Origin: Chryseobacterium joostei
GTDB taxonomy: Bacteria > Bacteroidota > Bacteroidia > Flavobacteriales > Weeksellaceae
NCBI RefSeq assembly: GCF_003815775.1
Contig: NZ_CP033926.1
Span: 2,666,001 to 2,730,000, forward strand
Direction: 5' to 3'
Length of the DNA: 64,000 bases
Under the pieces are notes generated by a model that did no database searches, was not told the origin of the DNA, and worked only from the letters and a program-made list of their open reading frames with translations. Both the position numbers and the translations under genes were made by a program. Shown in pieces: positions 52,062 to 62,700 of the stretch. The first letter of the stretch is position 1; each line of letters opens with the position of its first letter.

Positions 52062-53099
52062 ATGAGTAACTTTCTAGTAAGCATCATTGTTCCTTGCTAT
52101 AATGCATCCTATTACGTAAAAGAGGTTCTTGAAAGCATTCAAAGCCAATCTTATAAAAATATTGAATGTATCATCATTAATGATGGGAGCACAGATAATA
52201 CTTTGGATATCATTAATACTTTTTCTGACACAAGATTCAAGGTTTACAGCCAGGAAAACAAAGGCCTATCTGACACCCGTAACTTTGGAATGGAAAAAGC
52301 TACTGGAGATTTTATATTTTTTTGTGATAGTGATGACTTCCTTCCATCAAATGCCATAGAATCTCTGCTATCAGCCTATACAGGCAAAGAAGATATTATT
52401 GTAGGAAAAACTGCAGTTGTATCCTGGGAAGAAAAAAAGATTCTTTCCTACCTACCACATCCGGAAAAAATACAGGCTATTGAAAACAAACACTCTGAGG
52501 TTCTTATTAAAAACATAACCGAAGGATTAAGTCCAATGGCTCAAAATAAGCTTTACAAAACAGAGTTTCTGAAAAAAAACAGGTTACAATTTCTGAGTAA
52601 AATTTATCACGAGGATGAGCTTTGGTTTTTCGAGGTTATGTTTGCCGCAGAAAATGTAACTTTTATACCCGATGTCACTTACCACTACACTGCCGACAAC
52701 TCTCAGTCGATTACCAAAAAAAACAGTGATAAAAACCTGTTTGGATATCTTAGCGTAATCAAAACCATTTACGAGAAATATTATCTGAAGTTTCCTGATA
52801 AGAATATTATTGCTTATTATATAGTTTATCTGAAAAAGATCATCATTGGAAATTATAAGCATCATGGAAATTACTCAGCAGAAGCCATTCAGGAAATGGA
52901 AAGAACATTCCGGGAAGTAAATCCTAAGTTTAAGGATAATATTAAGCTGAGTACTACGGAAAAAAGGTATTTTAAATATCTCAATACTATAAGTTTAAAA
53001 GATGCTGAAACTATAAAAAAGGAATATTTCAATTCCCCTGTCAACAGTATCAGAAAACATTATAAAATAGTATTATTCAGTATCTTTAACTCAAAATAA
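52062..53099 (+). CDS. Glycosyltransferase family 2
   Basis: A 345-residue GT2. LVSIIVPCYNASYYVKEVLE, NDGSTDNTLDI and FFCDSDDFLPS give the GT-A nucleotide and metal sites; YHEDELWFFEVMFAAE provides the ED motif. The C-terminal 100 residues are helical and unassigned. Six bases after the GT4 gene. Confidence 0.9.
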   Translation: MSNFLVSIIVPCYNASYYVKEVLESIQSQSYKNIECIIINDGSTDNTLDIINTFSDTRFKVYSQENKGLSDTRNFGMEKATGDFIFFCDSDDFLPSNAIESLLSAYTGKEDIIVGKTAVVSWEEKKILSYLPHPEKIQAIENKHSEVLIKNITEGLSPMAQNKLYKTEFLKKNRLQFLSKIYHEDELWFFEVMFAAENVTFIPDVTYHYTADNSQSITKKNSDKNLFGYLSVIKTIYEKYYLKFPDKNIIAYYIVYLKKIIIGNYKHHGNYSAEAIQEMERTFREVNPKFKDNIKLSTTEKRYFKYLNTISLKDAETIKKEYFNSPVNSIRKHYKIVLFSIFNSK

Positions 53100-53104
53100 G
53101 TAAC

Positions 53105-54121
53105 GTGATAAAGAAAGAAAAATTTCTTTTGGTAATGCCGGATTATTCTGATTTTCCCAAACTATTTTTAGATAATTTGGAAAAAGAGGGATTTGAAACC
53201 TATTTAATTACAGATAAAGTTTCAAAATTTAGATACAAAGGCGCTGAAAGTATAAAAAATTTTTTCGTTAAAAATATTCTCAAAAACAAGGAATACAAGC
53301 AAGGTCTTATTAACAGACACTTTCTTGAAGACCTTAATAAAAGCATTTCAGCCATTGAAGGAGAATTGGACTATATCTTAGTGATTCGTCCGGACAATTT
53401 TCCTATTCCCTTTATCCAAAATTTAAAAAAGAAAACAAAAAAACTCATTGCTTATCAATGGGATGGCATTGAGAAGTTTCCTGAAGTTAAAAATTACTTC
53501 AATCTGTTTGACTCATTCTTCTGTTTTGAAAATGTAGAGTCTCAACCCAATATTAAGTCCATTACTAATTTTTATTTTGATCATCTCCCTCCTGCACATA
53601 AGGAATACAACACAGAGAAACCGAGACTGTATTTCGTGGGATTATATTGGAAAAGTCGTGAAGAAAAGATCAATAGATTCATTGCGGAAGTTTCTGATCT
53701 TCCCGTTGACTTATCCATTTTCATCCAATACTTTAAGGAACCTGAAAAAAGAAATGATAAGATCAAATACATTCAGAACAGGATAAGCTTTGAAGAAAAT
53801 CTGAAATTGGTAAAGGATTCTGATATACTTTTAGATTTTGTAGATCCTTTACACAACGGACTTTCCATTCGTTTTTTTGAAGGAATGTACTACAAGAAAA
53901 AAGTGATCACTGATAATACAATGGTAAAAAAATACAATTTCTACCATCCCGATAATATCTTTGTTGTAGAAAATAACAATTATAAAAATATTGATCAGTT
54001 TTTACATACCCCCTATCACGAATTACCGGAGGAAATTGTAAAACAATATGGCTTCAGTAATTGGATCAGAGAAATAATCCAGGACAAAAAAAACAATAAA
54101 AGAACCAGTAAACATGAATAA
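53105..54121 (+). CDS. CgeB-like glycosyltransferase (second copy)
   Basis: A 338-residue protein paralogous to 49878-50864: FLLVMPDYSDFPKLFLDNLE at the start, DILLDFVDPLHNGLSIRFFEGM and KKVITDNTMVKKYNFYHPDN in the C-terminal domain. The start codon is GTG (53105), five bases after the previous stop. It overlaps the next GT2 by eight bases. Function as for the first copy; donor and acceptor unknown. Confidence 0.82.
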   Translation: MIKKEKFLLVMPDYSDFPKLFLDNLEKEGFETYLITDKVSKFRYKGAESIKNFFVKNILKNKEYKQGLINRHFLEDLNKSISAIEGELDYILVIRPDNFPIPFIQNLKKKTKKLIAYQWDGIEKFPEVKNYFNLFDSFFCFENVESQPNIKSITNFYFDHLPPAHKEYNTEKPRLYFVGLYWKSREEKINRFIAEVSDLPVDLSIFIQYFKEPEKRNDKIKYIQNRISFEENLKLVKDSDILLDFVDPLHNGLSIRFFEGMYYKKKVITDNTMVKKYNFYHPDNIFVVENNNYKNIDQFLHTPYHELPEEIVKQYGFSNWIREIIQDKKNNKRTSKHE

Positions 54122-54986
54122 TTCCATCAAGATATCTGTCATCGTTCCCTGTTATAATCAGGCTATTTTTCTTGATGACTGTATCAATTCGTTAATTAAC
54201 CAGACGTATTCAAACTGGGAATGTATTTTGGTGAATGACGGAAGTACAGATAATACTGAAGATATAGCCCTGAACTGGCAGAAAAAGGACAACAGGATAA
54301 AGTACATCAAAAAGATAAACGGAGGCTTAAGTTCTGCAAGAAATGCAGGAATTCAAAATATCACGGGTGACTTTGTTCAATTTTTGGATTGTGATGATTA
54401 TTTATACAATCAAAAATTTGAGAAATCTGTTAGAGAGATCAATAATCAAACAAATGCCATTGTGATCACAGATTTCCAGCGATTTGACAGTGCTACACAA
54501 ACGGTTCTTCCTCCCCATTGCATTTTGAAGACAGAATATTTCAGCCAAAAAGAAATTTTACTGAAGTGGGATAATACTTTTTCAATTCCTATTCACTGTG
54601 CTATTTTTTCCAGGGATATTGTAGAAAAATATAAGTTCAACGAAGAACTTAAAGCTAAAGAAGATTGGTTTTTCTGGCTTCAGGCTTATGAAAATACACC
54701 GGAAACTCACTTTGTTCCAGAATATCTTTTGGCTTATAGAATGAATTCTGCTGGTATGACGCACAATTTGTTTTTCATGCAGGAAAATAGAATAAAAGCC
54801 CTTGATAAGCTGGAACAGGTAATCTCAGATAAAGATTTACTGAGGGAATTCTTCAAACAGGATCTTTTGGCTACCATGAAGGAAAACCTACAACTGATGG
54901 AAAGAATTAAGCTGCTAGGCTATAAAAGAACTATGAAGTATAAAATCAACAAGGTTTTAAAAGTCATAGGAATAAAAAGGGATTAA
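54114..54986 (+). CDS. Glycosyltransferase family 2
   Basis: A 290-residue GT2 with KISVIVPCYNQAIFLDDCIN, VNDGSTDNTED and FLDCDDYLYN (metal site with Cys between the Asps). KEDWFFWLQAYE supplies the ED region. It is the last gene of the glycan cluster; a terminator follows. Its start overlaps the previous gene by eight bases. Confidence 0.9.
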   Translation: MNNSIKISVIVPCYNQAIFLDDCINSLINQTYSNWECILVNDGSTDNTEDIALNWQKKDNRIKYIKKINGGLSSARNAGIQNITGDFVQFLDCDDYLYNQKFEKSVREINNQTNAIVITDFQRFDSATQTVLPPHCILKTEYFSQKEILLKWDNTFSIPIHCAIFSRDIVEKYKFNEELKAKEDWFFWLQAYENTPETHFVPEYLLAYRMNSAGMTHNLFFMQENRIKALDKLEQVISDKDLLREFFKQDLLATMKENLQLMERIKLLGYKRTMKYKINKVLKVIGIKRD

Positions 54987-55000
54987 TATTACAACAATAC

Positions 55001-55037
55001 AAAAAAGGCTGTCCGAATTATTTTGGCAGCCTTTTTC
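55001..55037 (+). terminator. Terminator of the glycan cluster
   Basis: Stem AAAAAGGCTGTC/GGCAGCCTTTTT (one G-U pair) with a 10-base loop and a T-rich end, 15 bases after the last GT2 gene. Confidence 0.8.
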
Positions 55038-55181
55038 AAAATTTTAATTAGGGTCCGCCAGATTCAATATCATTTTCTACAAAGTCATTTCCCAACCTCT
55101 TCTTCTTTTTTAGATTTAGAACTTAAAAACAAAAAAGCCAAGACGAAGTGATAAATCATCTCTTAAACGCATAATTTTAAG

Positions 55182-55189
55182 TAAATTTG
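55182..55189 (+). promoter_or_regulatory. Promoter -7 element of gltX
   Basis: TAAATTTG, 17 bases before the gltX ATG. The rest of the 220-base gap holds only the glycan-cluster terminator. Confidence 0.5.
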
Positions 55190-55206
55190 CAAAAATTTAA
55201 ATTGAA

Positions 55207-56715
55207 ATGGAGAAAGTAAGAGTACGTTTTGCTCCAAGTCCTACCGGACCTTTGCATTTGGGAGGCGTAAGAACCGCATTATATGATTATCTTTTTGCTA
55301 AAAATCAAGGAGGAGAATTTGTATTAAGAATTGAAGATACAGACACTGCAAGATATGTAGAGGGAGCTGAAGAATACATTGAAGAAGCTTTAGAATGGTG
55401 TGGAATCATCCCTGATGAAAGTCCTAAGAAAGGAGGAAAATTTGCCCCTTACAGACAATCTGAAAGAAGAGACATCTATGACAGATATACAGAGCAGATT
55501 CTAAAAACAGATTATGCCTACATCGCTTTTGATACACCAGAAGAGCTGGATGCCATCCGAGCAGAATTTGAAGCAAAAGGTGATGTTTTCTCTTATGACA
55601 ACAAAACAAGAAACCGTTTAAGAAATAGTCTTGCCCTTTCTGAAGAGGAAGTTCAAAGATTATTAGATGAAAAAACGCCGTATGTAGTAAGGTTTAAAAT
55701 GCCTGTGGACAGAGTTTTAAATCTTGAGGACATTATCCGTGGAAAATCTTCGGTAAATACCAATACATTGGATGACAAGGTTCTTGTAAAAAATGACGGG
55801 ATGCCTACTTACCACTTCGCCAACATCATTGATGACCACGAAATGGAAATTTCTCACGTAATTCGTGGTGAAGAATGGTTACCATCTTTAGGATTACACA
55901 CTTTATTATATGAAGCAATGCAGTGGGAAGCTCCACAATTTGCACACCTATCTTTAATTCTAAAACCTGAAGGAAAAGGAAAACTAAGCAAGAGAGATGG
56001 TGATAAGTTCGGATTCCCTGTATTCCCGCTAGACTTTAAAGACCCTGAAACGGGCGTAGTATCTAAAGGATATAGAGAAAATGGTTATCTTCCTGATGCG
56101 TTTATCAATATGGTAGCGTTATTGGGCTGGTCTCCTGCTGATGATAAGGAAATTCTTCCTTTAGAAGAAATGATTAAGGAGTTTGATCTTCATAAAGTAC
56201 ACAAGGCTGGGGCAAGATTCAGTAAGGAAAAATCAGAATGGTTTAACCACCAGTATATTCAGATGAAGTCTGATGAAGAGCTTCTTCAGATCCTTAAAAA
56301 TACAGATCTCGATCTTTCTGCTGTTTCTGATGAAAAGCTTTTAAAAGTAATTCACCTGATGAAAGAAAGAGCTACTTTCCCTAAAGACATCTATGAAAAT
56401 GGAAAATTCTTCTTTGAAGCTCCCATTTCTTATGATGAAAAGGCATCTAAAAAAGCATGGAATGACGAAACATCTGCTATTTTAGGAGAATTATCCACAA
56501 TATTTGAATCTACAGACTTTGTTGCTGAAACCTTAAAGCAGGCTATGCATGATTTCGCGGAAAGCAAAGGCTTAGGAATGGGTAAGGTAATGATGCCTCT
56601 ACGTTTATCTTTGGTAGGAGAATTGAAAGGACCAGATGTTCCGGATATTCTGGAAATCATTGGTAAAGAGGAAAGTACCTCTAGAATAAGCAATGCTATA
56701 AATAATTTTAAATAG
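55207..56715 (+). CDS. gltX: Glutamate--tRNA ligase
   Basis: A 502-residue class I synthetase charging tRNA-Glu. [20 protein letters not shown] contains the HIGH-equivalent HLGG (17-20), LRIEDTD follows, and the KMSKS-equivalent is KLSKRDGD (about 258-265). The helical anticodon-binding domain is complete. An internal insertion near 300 (the [15 protein letters not shown] region) is usual for Bacteroidota. Confidence 0.97.
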   Translation: MEKVRVRFAPSPTGPLHLGGVRTALYDYLFAKNQGGEFVLRIEDTDTARYVEGAEEYIEEALEWCGIIPDESPKKGGKFAPYRQSERRDIYDRYTEQILKTDYAYIAFDTPEELDAIRAEFEAKGDVFSYDNKTRNRLRNSLALSEEEVQRLLDEKTPYVVRFKMPVDRVLNLEDIIRGKSSVNTNTLDDKVLVKNDGMPTYHFANIIDDHEMEISHVIRGEEWLPSLGLHTLLYEAMQWEAPQFAHLSLILKPEGKGKLSKRDGDKFGFPVFPLDFKDPETGVVSKGYRENGYLPDAFINMVALLGWSPADDKEILPLEEMIKEFDLHKVHKAGARFSKEKSEWFNHQYIQMKSDEELLQILKNTDLDLSAVSDEKLLKVIHLMKERATFPKDIYENGKFFFEAPISYDEKASKKAWNDETSAILGELSTIFESTDFVAETLKQAMHDFAESKGLGMGKVMMPLRLSLVGELKGPDVPDILEIIGKEESTSRISNAINNFK

Positions 56716-56733
56716 AATTAACATAATTTTTCA

Positions 56734-56741
56734 TACATTTG
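56734..56741 (+). promoter_or_regulatory. Promoter -7 element of accA
   Basis: TACATTTG, 23 bases before the accA ATG. Confidence 0.5.
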
Positions 56742-56764
56742 AAAGATTTAATTTACTTCAAGAA

Positions 56765-57721
56765 ATGGAATATTTAAGTTTCGAACTTCCTATCAAAGAA
56801 TTGATGGACCAATACCAGACGTGTTCTTTAGTAGGAGAAGAAAGTGGTGTTGATGTAAAATTAGCATGCAGCCAGATTGAGGACAAGATTTTAGAAAAGA
56901 AAAAAGAAATCTATGGAAATCTTACACCTTGGCAAAGAGTACAACTGTCCCGTCACCCGGATCGTCCTTATACATTGGACTACATCAACGGAATGGCAGA
57001 CAAAGGCAGTTTCTTAGAACTTCATGGAGACAGAAATTTCGCTGATGACCCGGCAATGATTGGAGGATTGATTACCCTTGATGGTCAGAGAGTAATGATC
57101 ATAGGGACTCAAAAAGGAAGGACTACTAAGGAAAGGCAGCACAGAAGATTTGGAATGCCAAATCCTGAAGGATACAGAAAGGCTTTAAGACTAATGAAGC
57201 TTGCTGAAAAATTCAATATCCCTATTGTTACATTGGTAGATACACCGGGAGCTTATCCAGGATTAGAAGCTGAAGAAAGAGGACAAGGTGAGGCTATTGC
57301 AAGAAATATTTTTGAAATGGTTCAGCTGAAGACTCCAATCTTTACTTACATCATTGGTGAAGGAGCAAGTGGTGGAGCTTTAGGAATAGGTGTAGGTAAT
57401 AAGGTATATATGTTGGAAAACACATGGTATACTGTAATTGCACCAGAAAGCTGTTCTTCTATTCTATGGAGAAACTGGGATCATAAGGAAGATGCAGCGA
57501 ATGCATTAAACCTTACTCCTCAGGATGCCTTAAGGGAAAAGTTCATTGATGGAATCATTGAAGAACCACTTGGAGGCGCTCACTATGATCAGGAGACCAC
57601 TTATTTAAACTTGAAAAATTCTATTTTACAAAATATCAAGGCTTTTTCCAAATTTACAGGACAGGAGCTTGAAACCCAGAGACAGGACAAGTTCATTGCG
57701 ATGGGTCAGTTTAAAGGATAA
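56765..57721 (+). CDS. accA: Acetyl-CoA carboxylase carboxyltransferase subunit alpha
   Basis: A 318-residue AccA. It has [59 protein letters not shown] and [17 protein letters not shown], the crotonase-like carboxyltransferase fold. With AccD it moves the carboxyl group from biotin to acetyl-CoA. Length is normal. It is separate from accBC at 42 kb, and accD is not in the window. Confidence 0.96.
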   Translation: MEYLSFELPIKELMDQYQTCSLVGEESGVDVKLACSQIEDKILEKKKEIYGNLTPWQRVQLSRHPDRPYTLDYINGMADKGSFLELHGDRNFADDPAMIGGLITLDGQRVMIIGTQKGRTTKERQHRRFGMPNPEGYRKALRLMKLAEKFNIPIVTLVDTPGAYPGLEAEERGQGEAIARNIFEMVQLKTPIFTYIIGEGASGGALGIGVGNKVYMLENTWYTVIAPESCSSILWRNWDHKEDAANALNLTPQDALREKFIDGIIEEPLGGAHYDQETTYLNLKNSILQNIKAFSKFTGQELETQRQDKFIAMGQFKG

Positions 57722-57725
57722 AAAT

Positions 57726-57758
57726 AAAAAAGGTTAAGAAAATTTCTTAACCTTTTTT
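57726..57758. terminator. Bidirectional terminator after accA
   Basis: A long stem AAAAAAGGTTAAG/CTTAACCTTTTTT symmetric on both strands, between accA and the convergent exported-protein gene. Confidence 0.85.
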
Positions 57759-57774
57759 ACTTTAGTCTTCTTCT

Positions 57775-58557
57775 TTAATCCTCAGCAACATTGAGCGCAA
57801 TCTCAATATCCTGAGTAATTTTCTTTAATGAAGAATATTTTGCATCACATACCATTGTTGTCAGCACATATTCTCCTTTATCTATCAAAATAAAATTTTG
57901 TCCTTTTGCAGGAACAGTTAGATTGTAATATTTCTTACCACTGATTTTTACAACTAAATTACAGCTGGATCTATTTTTAATATTAATATAAGCCTCGTTA
58001 GAACTTATATCAGTATTAAAAATATGCGTCAACATTGCTGCTGTCCTTTTAGCATCGCTGCTTGGTTCTGATTTTGCAGTTCCGGCACTCTTAGCAGATC
58101 CTGCTGAGGCATAAGTTACTCGTCTTTCTTCTTTCAAAGCATTAATAGCATCATTAATTTTATCAGTATTCTTGGTATTACTTGTGGTGGCAACCTTAGT
58201 ATTACCCGATGCATTGTTGCTGGCAAGCACTTTACCACTGTTTAGCTCATTATTTTTTACAATCTTTTCAATTTTGTCTTTACTGATTGGCTTTATCGTT
58301 GGCTTAGCCTCAGGAGAATTATCTGCCATGATAATATCCATCAATCTTTTTTTCAGGTAATCTGTTTTTGCGTGGCCTGGATTCTGCTTTATGAAGCCAG
58401 CTATTACTCTAGCCTCCTTAGAAGTTTCAGCTTCCTGCTCTGTATAAATGATCACAGTTTCTTTTTCTACAACAGCTTTAGATTTTGATTTTTTCTTTTT
58501 TTGAGAGAATCCAAGAGAAAAAACGCATATAAATAGGAGAAGGAAGATTTTTTTCAT
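57775..58557 (-). CDS. Exported protein of unknown function (DUF6759-like)
   Basis: A 260-residue Sec-exported protein. The signal peptide KKIFLLLFICVFSLGFSQ is followed by a lysine-rich KKKKSKSK stretch, a helical region (EARVIAGFIKQNPGHAKTDY), a low-complexity Ser/Ala/Asn/Lys linker (about 105-170) and a C-terminal beta domain with two Cys (SSCNLVVKIS and TMVCDAKYSS) that may form a disulfide. I tentatively associate it with DUF6759, a Chryseobacterium-type family, from memory only. Function unknown. It is convergent with accA. Confidence 0.78.
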   Translation of the reverse strand: MKKIFLLLFICVFSLGFSQKKKKSKSKAVVEKETVIIYTEQEAETSKEARVIAGFIKQNPGHAKTDYLKKRLMDIIMADNSPEAKPTIKPISKDKIEKIVKNNELNSGKVLASNNASGNTKVATTSNTKNTDKINDAINALKEERRVTYASAGSAKSAGTAKSEPSSDAKRTAAMLTHIFNTDISSNEAYINIKNRSSCNLVVKISGKKYYNLTVPAKGQNFILIDKGEYVLTTMVCDAKYSSLKKITQDIEIALNVAED

Positions 58558-58632
58558 TAATCAAATCTTTAAAATAGTATTAAATATATTAATAACGTGA
58601 AAAGTCATTTTTTAGTTTATCATTAAAATCAT

Positions 58633-58640
58633 TATCTTTG
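58633..58640 (+). promoter_or_regulatory. Promoter -7 element of tsf
   Basis: TATCTTTG, 60 bases before the tsf ATG. Confidence 0.55.
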
Positions 58641-58700
58641 CACTGCTCTAAAATTAAGCTAAAAATTAATACTAATCTTAAATAAAAAATAATAGATATT

Positions 58701-59528
58701 ATGTCTTATACACCAGTTGCTGCAGACGTAGCTAAATTAAGAAACCAAACAGGTGCAGGTATGATGGACTGCAAGAAAGCTCTAGTTGAAGCTGAAGGAG
58801 ACTTCGAAAAAGCGGTAGATATCCTTAGAAAAAAAGGACAAAAAGTTGCTGCTAACAGAGCTGACAGAGATTCAAGTGAAGGTGCAGTAATCGCAAGAGT
58901 AAACGAAGATAACACTTTAGGTGTTGTAATTTCTTTAAACTGTGAAACTGACTTCGTTGCTAAAAACGAAGCTTTCATCGAACTTGCTTACGAATTAGCT
59001 GAAATGGCTATTTTCGCTGCTACTAAAGAAGAATTATTGGCTACAGATTTCCACGGAATGACTGTTGCTGAGAAATTAATCGAACAGACAGGAGTTATCG
59101 GTGAGAAAATTGAGATCGGTGCATTCGAAAGAATTACAGGACCTTTCTTAGGAGCTTACATCCACGCTGGAAACAAAATTGCTGCTATCACTTCACTTTC
59201 TGCTAAAGTAGAAGGAGCTGACGAAGCTGCTAAAGCTGTTTCTATGCAGGCTGCTGCAATGAACCCAATTGCTCTTGATGAGACTGCTGTTTCTCAGGAA
59301 ACTATTGATAAAGAATTAGAGATCGAAAGACACAAACTTGTTGAAGAAGGTAAGCCTGCAAACATTATCGACAATATCTTGAAAGGTAAAATGCAGAGAT
59401 TCTACAAAGACAACACTTTGGTACACCAAGATTTCATCAAAGACAGCTCTATTTCTGTAGCTGACTATGTAAAATCTGTAAATGCAGACCTTAAAGTAAC
59501 AGGATTTGTAAGAATTAGCTTAGCTTAA
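58701..59528 (+). CDS. tsf: Elongation factor Ts
   Basis: A 275-residue EF-Ts, the nucleotide exchange factor of EF-Tu. The N-terminal UBA-like start VAKLRNQTGAGMMDCKKALV is invariant, followed by DRDSSEGAVIARV and the core NCETDFVAKNEAFIELA. A complete C-terminal module ends KVTGFVRISLA. Length is normal. It has its own promoter and terminator; the usual upstream partner rpsB is not adjacent here. Confidence 0.97.
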   Translation: MSYTPVAADVAKLRNQTGAGMMDCKKALVEAEGDFEKAVDILRKKGQKVAANRADRDSSEGAVIARVNEDNTLGVVISLNCETDFVAKNEAFIELAYELAEMAIFAATKEELLATDFHGMTVAEKLIEQTGVIGEKIEIGAFERITGPFLGAYIHAGNKIAAITSLSAKVEGADEAAKAVSMQAAAMNPIALDETAVSQETIDKELEIERHKLVEEGKPANIIDNILKGKMQRFYKDNTLVHQDFIKDSSISVADYVKSVNADLKVTGFVRISLA

Positions 59529-59552
59529 TCTTTCTTTCAAAGAAAATACTTA

Positions 59553-59580
59553 ATCCCGATGAGTTTCATCGGGATTTTTT
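59553..59580 (+). terminator. Terminator of tsf
   Basis: A 10-bp stem ATCCCGATGA/TCATCGGGAT with a three-base loop and a T run. Confidence 0.88.
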
Positions 59581-59697
59581 TATGGAATAAATTTGATGAA
59601 TATGAACGCAAAATGAAGTGAGTTTTAAATATTCAACAATTGTAGCATAATCTAGATTTCAAAGTTTTTTTTACGTAAAAATATGATTATTAATGCT

Positions 59698-59705
59698 TAG
59701 ATTTG
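59698..59705 (+). promoter_or_regulatory. Promoter -7 element of the first T9SS protein gene
   Basis: TAGATTTG, 19 bases before the ATG at 59725. Confidence 0.45.
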
Positions 59706-59724
59706 CGGCCCCTTATAATAATAC

Positions 59725-62700
59725 ATGAAAAAATTTCTACTAGCTATTTGCACTTTTATTTGCCTAATTGTTAATGCACAATTGGATACTGAGCACTGGT
59801 TTGCCCCAATGTCAGCAAGTTCGCTTCAGGGAAATACTCCCCCGCAATGTTATTTATATCTCTCAACCAACGAGACGACTCCGTTTTCTGTACAGGTATC
59901 TAATAACAATATTGTTTTTTCTACCGTACAGATAAGCAAAGGGAACCCAGTACAACTTACAGTTCCTAGTACTTATATGATTGCTTCTACCATGAACAAT
60001 CTGTTTACCCAAAATACGATGGGGCTGCATGTAAAAGGATCTAAAAAATTCTTTGCTAACTTTAGGTTTTCAGTTCCACAACAAGCTGAAATTATTACTT
60101 CTAAAGGAATGGCCGGAGTCGGAAAAACTTTTTTCATAGGAACTGCTCCCACAACCTCTCCAAAAGATTATGTAAATTCCACCGTAGGAGTTACTGCCAC
60201 AGAAGATAATACCACGGTAACTTTATCCGGATATAGTGCTAATATTGTTTTTGCTGACGGCAGTGTAATGCCTTCAAGAACATTTACTATTAATAAGGGT
60301 AAATCTTATATCCTTGATGTAAATAGTGATATGGGGGGAGTGAATAACAGAAGAGGACTGTTAGGTGCAAAACTCGTTGCCAATAAACCGGTATCCGTAA
60401 CTAATGGAAACTTCAACGGCCTTTATACCACCCAAAACAGTACCAATGTAGATATATTAATGGATCAAGCTGTTCCTACAGAGAGGCTTGGAAAAGATTT
60501 TGTAATGGTAAAAGGAAATGGGCCAAATACTGTAGGAATGGAGAAAGCCCTTATCGTTGCTACAGAAAACAATACTACCCTTATCATCAACGGAAATCCT
60601 TTACCCGGTGTTAATCTTAATGCTGGAGAATATCGTATGATTGAAGCTACAAGCTACATCAATCAGGGTAACGGAAATTACAATATGAATATTTCAGCCA
60701 GCAAAAATGTGTATGTATATCAACTTCTTGCCGGAGCTTCAGGAAGCACAGTGTATCAGACAGGAGGAATGAACTTTATACCACCATTAAGCTGTTTTTT
60801 ACCTAAAGAAATCAATGAGATAGGACTCATTAATATGATAGGCAGTACTGCTTATAATACAAAACTTAATATCATTACTCAAACGGGAGCAACAGTAACC
60901 GTTAATGGAAATCCGGTGACAGGATTTGCTCCTGTAAACGGAAATCCAAATTGGGTAACCTACTCCATGCCAAATGTAACCGGAAATGTTACGGTAACTT
61001 CTACAAAACCAGTTACAGCAGGAATTGCTGCGGGAAATGGAGCCGTAGGATATGGAGGATATTTCGCAGGATTCTCTTCTATTCCAGTGATTTCCAAAAC
61101 CGGTGATTGCTACAATGGGGTACTTCTGGAAGTAGATCCGGGACATGATGCCTACAAATGGTATCTTAACGGAGTTGAAATTCCTGGGGCTACAACTCCT
61201 ACCATCAATCCTGATTTATACGGATCCGGAATATATACCTGCTATATTACTAAAACCGGTTGTGAATCCAGAATGACTGCAGAGTATGATTATACGGTAT
61301 GTCCGCCTATTACTACAACAACCTATGATATCGGATCATGTAATACCAAAGTAATTACTCCCACATTTACAAGCTCAAGTCAAACAGTGATTCCGGCTAA
61401 TACAAGCATTATTGTACAGCCTACTAATGGAACCGTGGCAATAAGCCCTACAACCGGGCAAATTACCTATACTCCCAATGCAGGTATTACTGCAGATATT
61501 ACGGATACATTTACATATTATATTCAGGGAAATGGAACTCCGGCAGCATTTGAATATTTTAATATTGTAGTAAATACCCATGTTCTTCAGAACACAAATG
61601 ACAGTATGTTTTCTTGTGCTTCAGCCAACGGAAACGGAACCTTTAATCTGAAGAATGCCAATGTAACTCCGGATACAAGTGCAACGGTAGCTTACTTTAC
61701 AAACGCCAATTTAACAGGACCAATAGCCACTCCTACTGCTTATTCAGGACCATCAGGAACTGTATATGCTAATGTAACGTCTATCTATGGGTGCTCTAAG
61801 GTGTCTACAATTACATTAAGCACTTATCCTACTCCAAACATCAATACAAGTACCTTCAATGGAAATATTTGTGATGAAAATCTAGATGGAATAGTGAATG
61901 TTAATTTCAACGATGTAACCCCACAAATCGTAGCGAACTCGGCTAACTTTACAGTAAAATATTACCTGAATCAGACTGATGCTAATGCGGGAAACAATAA
62001 TACTCTTCCCACCAACTGGACTTATACAGCCAGTACTACTGTATACATAAGGGTGACCGCCAATGTAGGAGACTGTCCGCCAGCTTTGGGACAAATTAAT
62101 TTCACCATTGGAAATAAAATTCCTTTAATAACAAACAATGCAAAAACAGATATCTGTGACAATGATCTTAATGGCTCAGAATCTGTAAATCTTAATGATT
62201 ACAAAGCTTTGTTTACAATAGATCCGGCAGTAGTTGTATCATTTTATACTTCCCTTGCCAATGCTCAGGCAGGAACCAACCCCATTGCAGCTTCACAGGT
62301 TATTACTTACACGGGTGTGTTTTATGTAAGATTCCAGAGTAGTACAGGATGTCCTGATACCGGTGTATTAACTCTTACTTTAAAATCTCCTAAAAAATCT
62401 AGTACGCTTCATGATCAGATCATCTGTTCCAATGAAAAGATTCTATTGGATGCAGGCCCTGGATTCTCTTCTTACTTATGGAGCAATGGAGCAACTGCCC
62501 AAACTATTATTGCCAATGCGGGAAGTTACTATGTAGACCTTGGATTCAATGGATGTGTATACCGCCAACAGGTAAATGTAACAACGGCACAATCTCCTAC
62601 CATTACAAGAATAGATGTTTCCGGTACTACGGCAACCGTTCATGTAACTGGAGGAACTCCCCCATATAAATATTCTTTAAATGGCTTAGATTACCAGCCA

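Noticed and set aside
55060..55200. Short minus-strand frames in the glycan cluster-gltX gap (an 18-codon ATG frame and a tail ending in ESGGP)
   Set aside because: Too short, overlapping in different frames, and lying across the gltX promoter; no support for expression.
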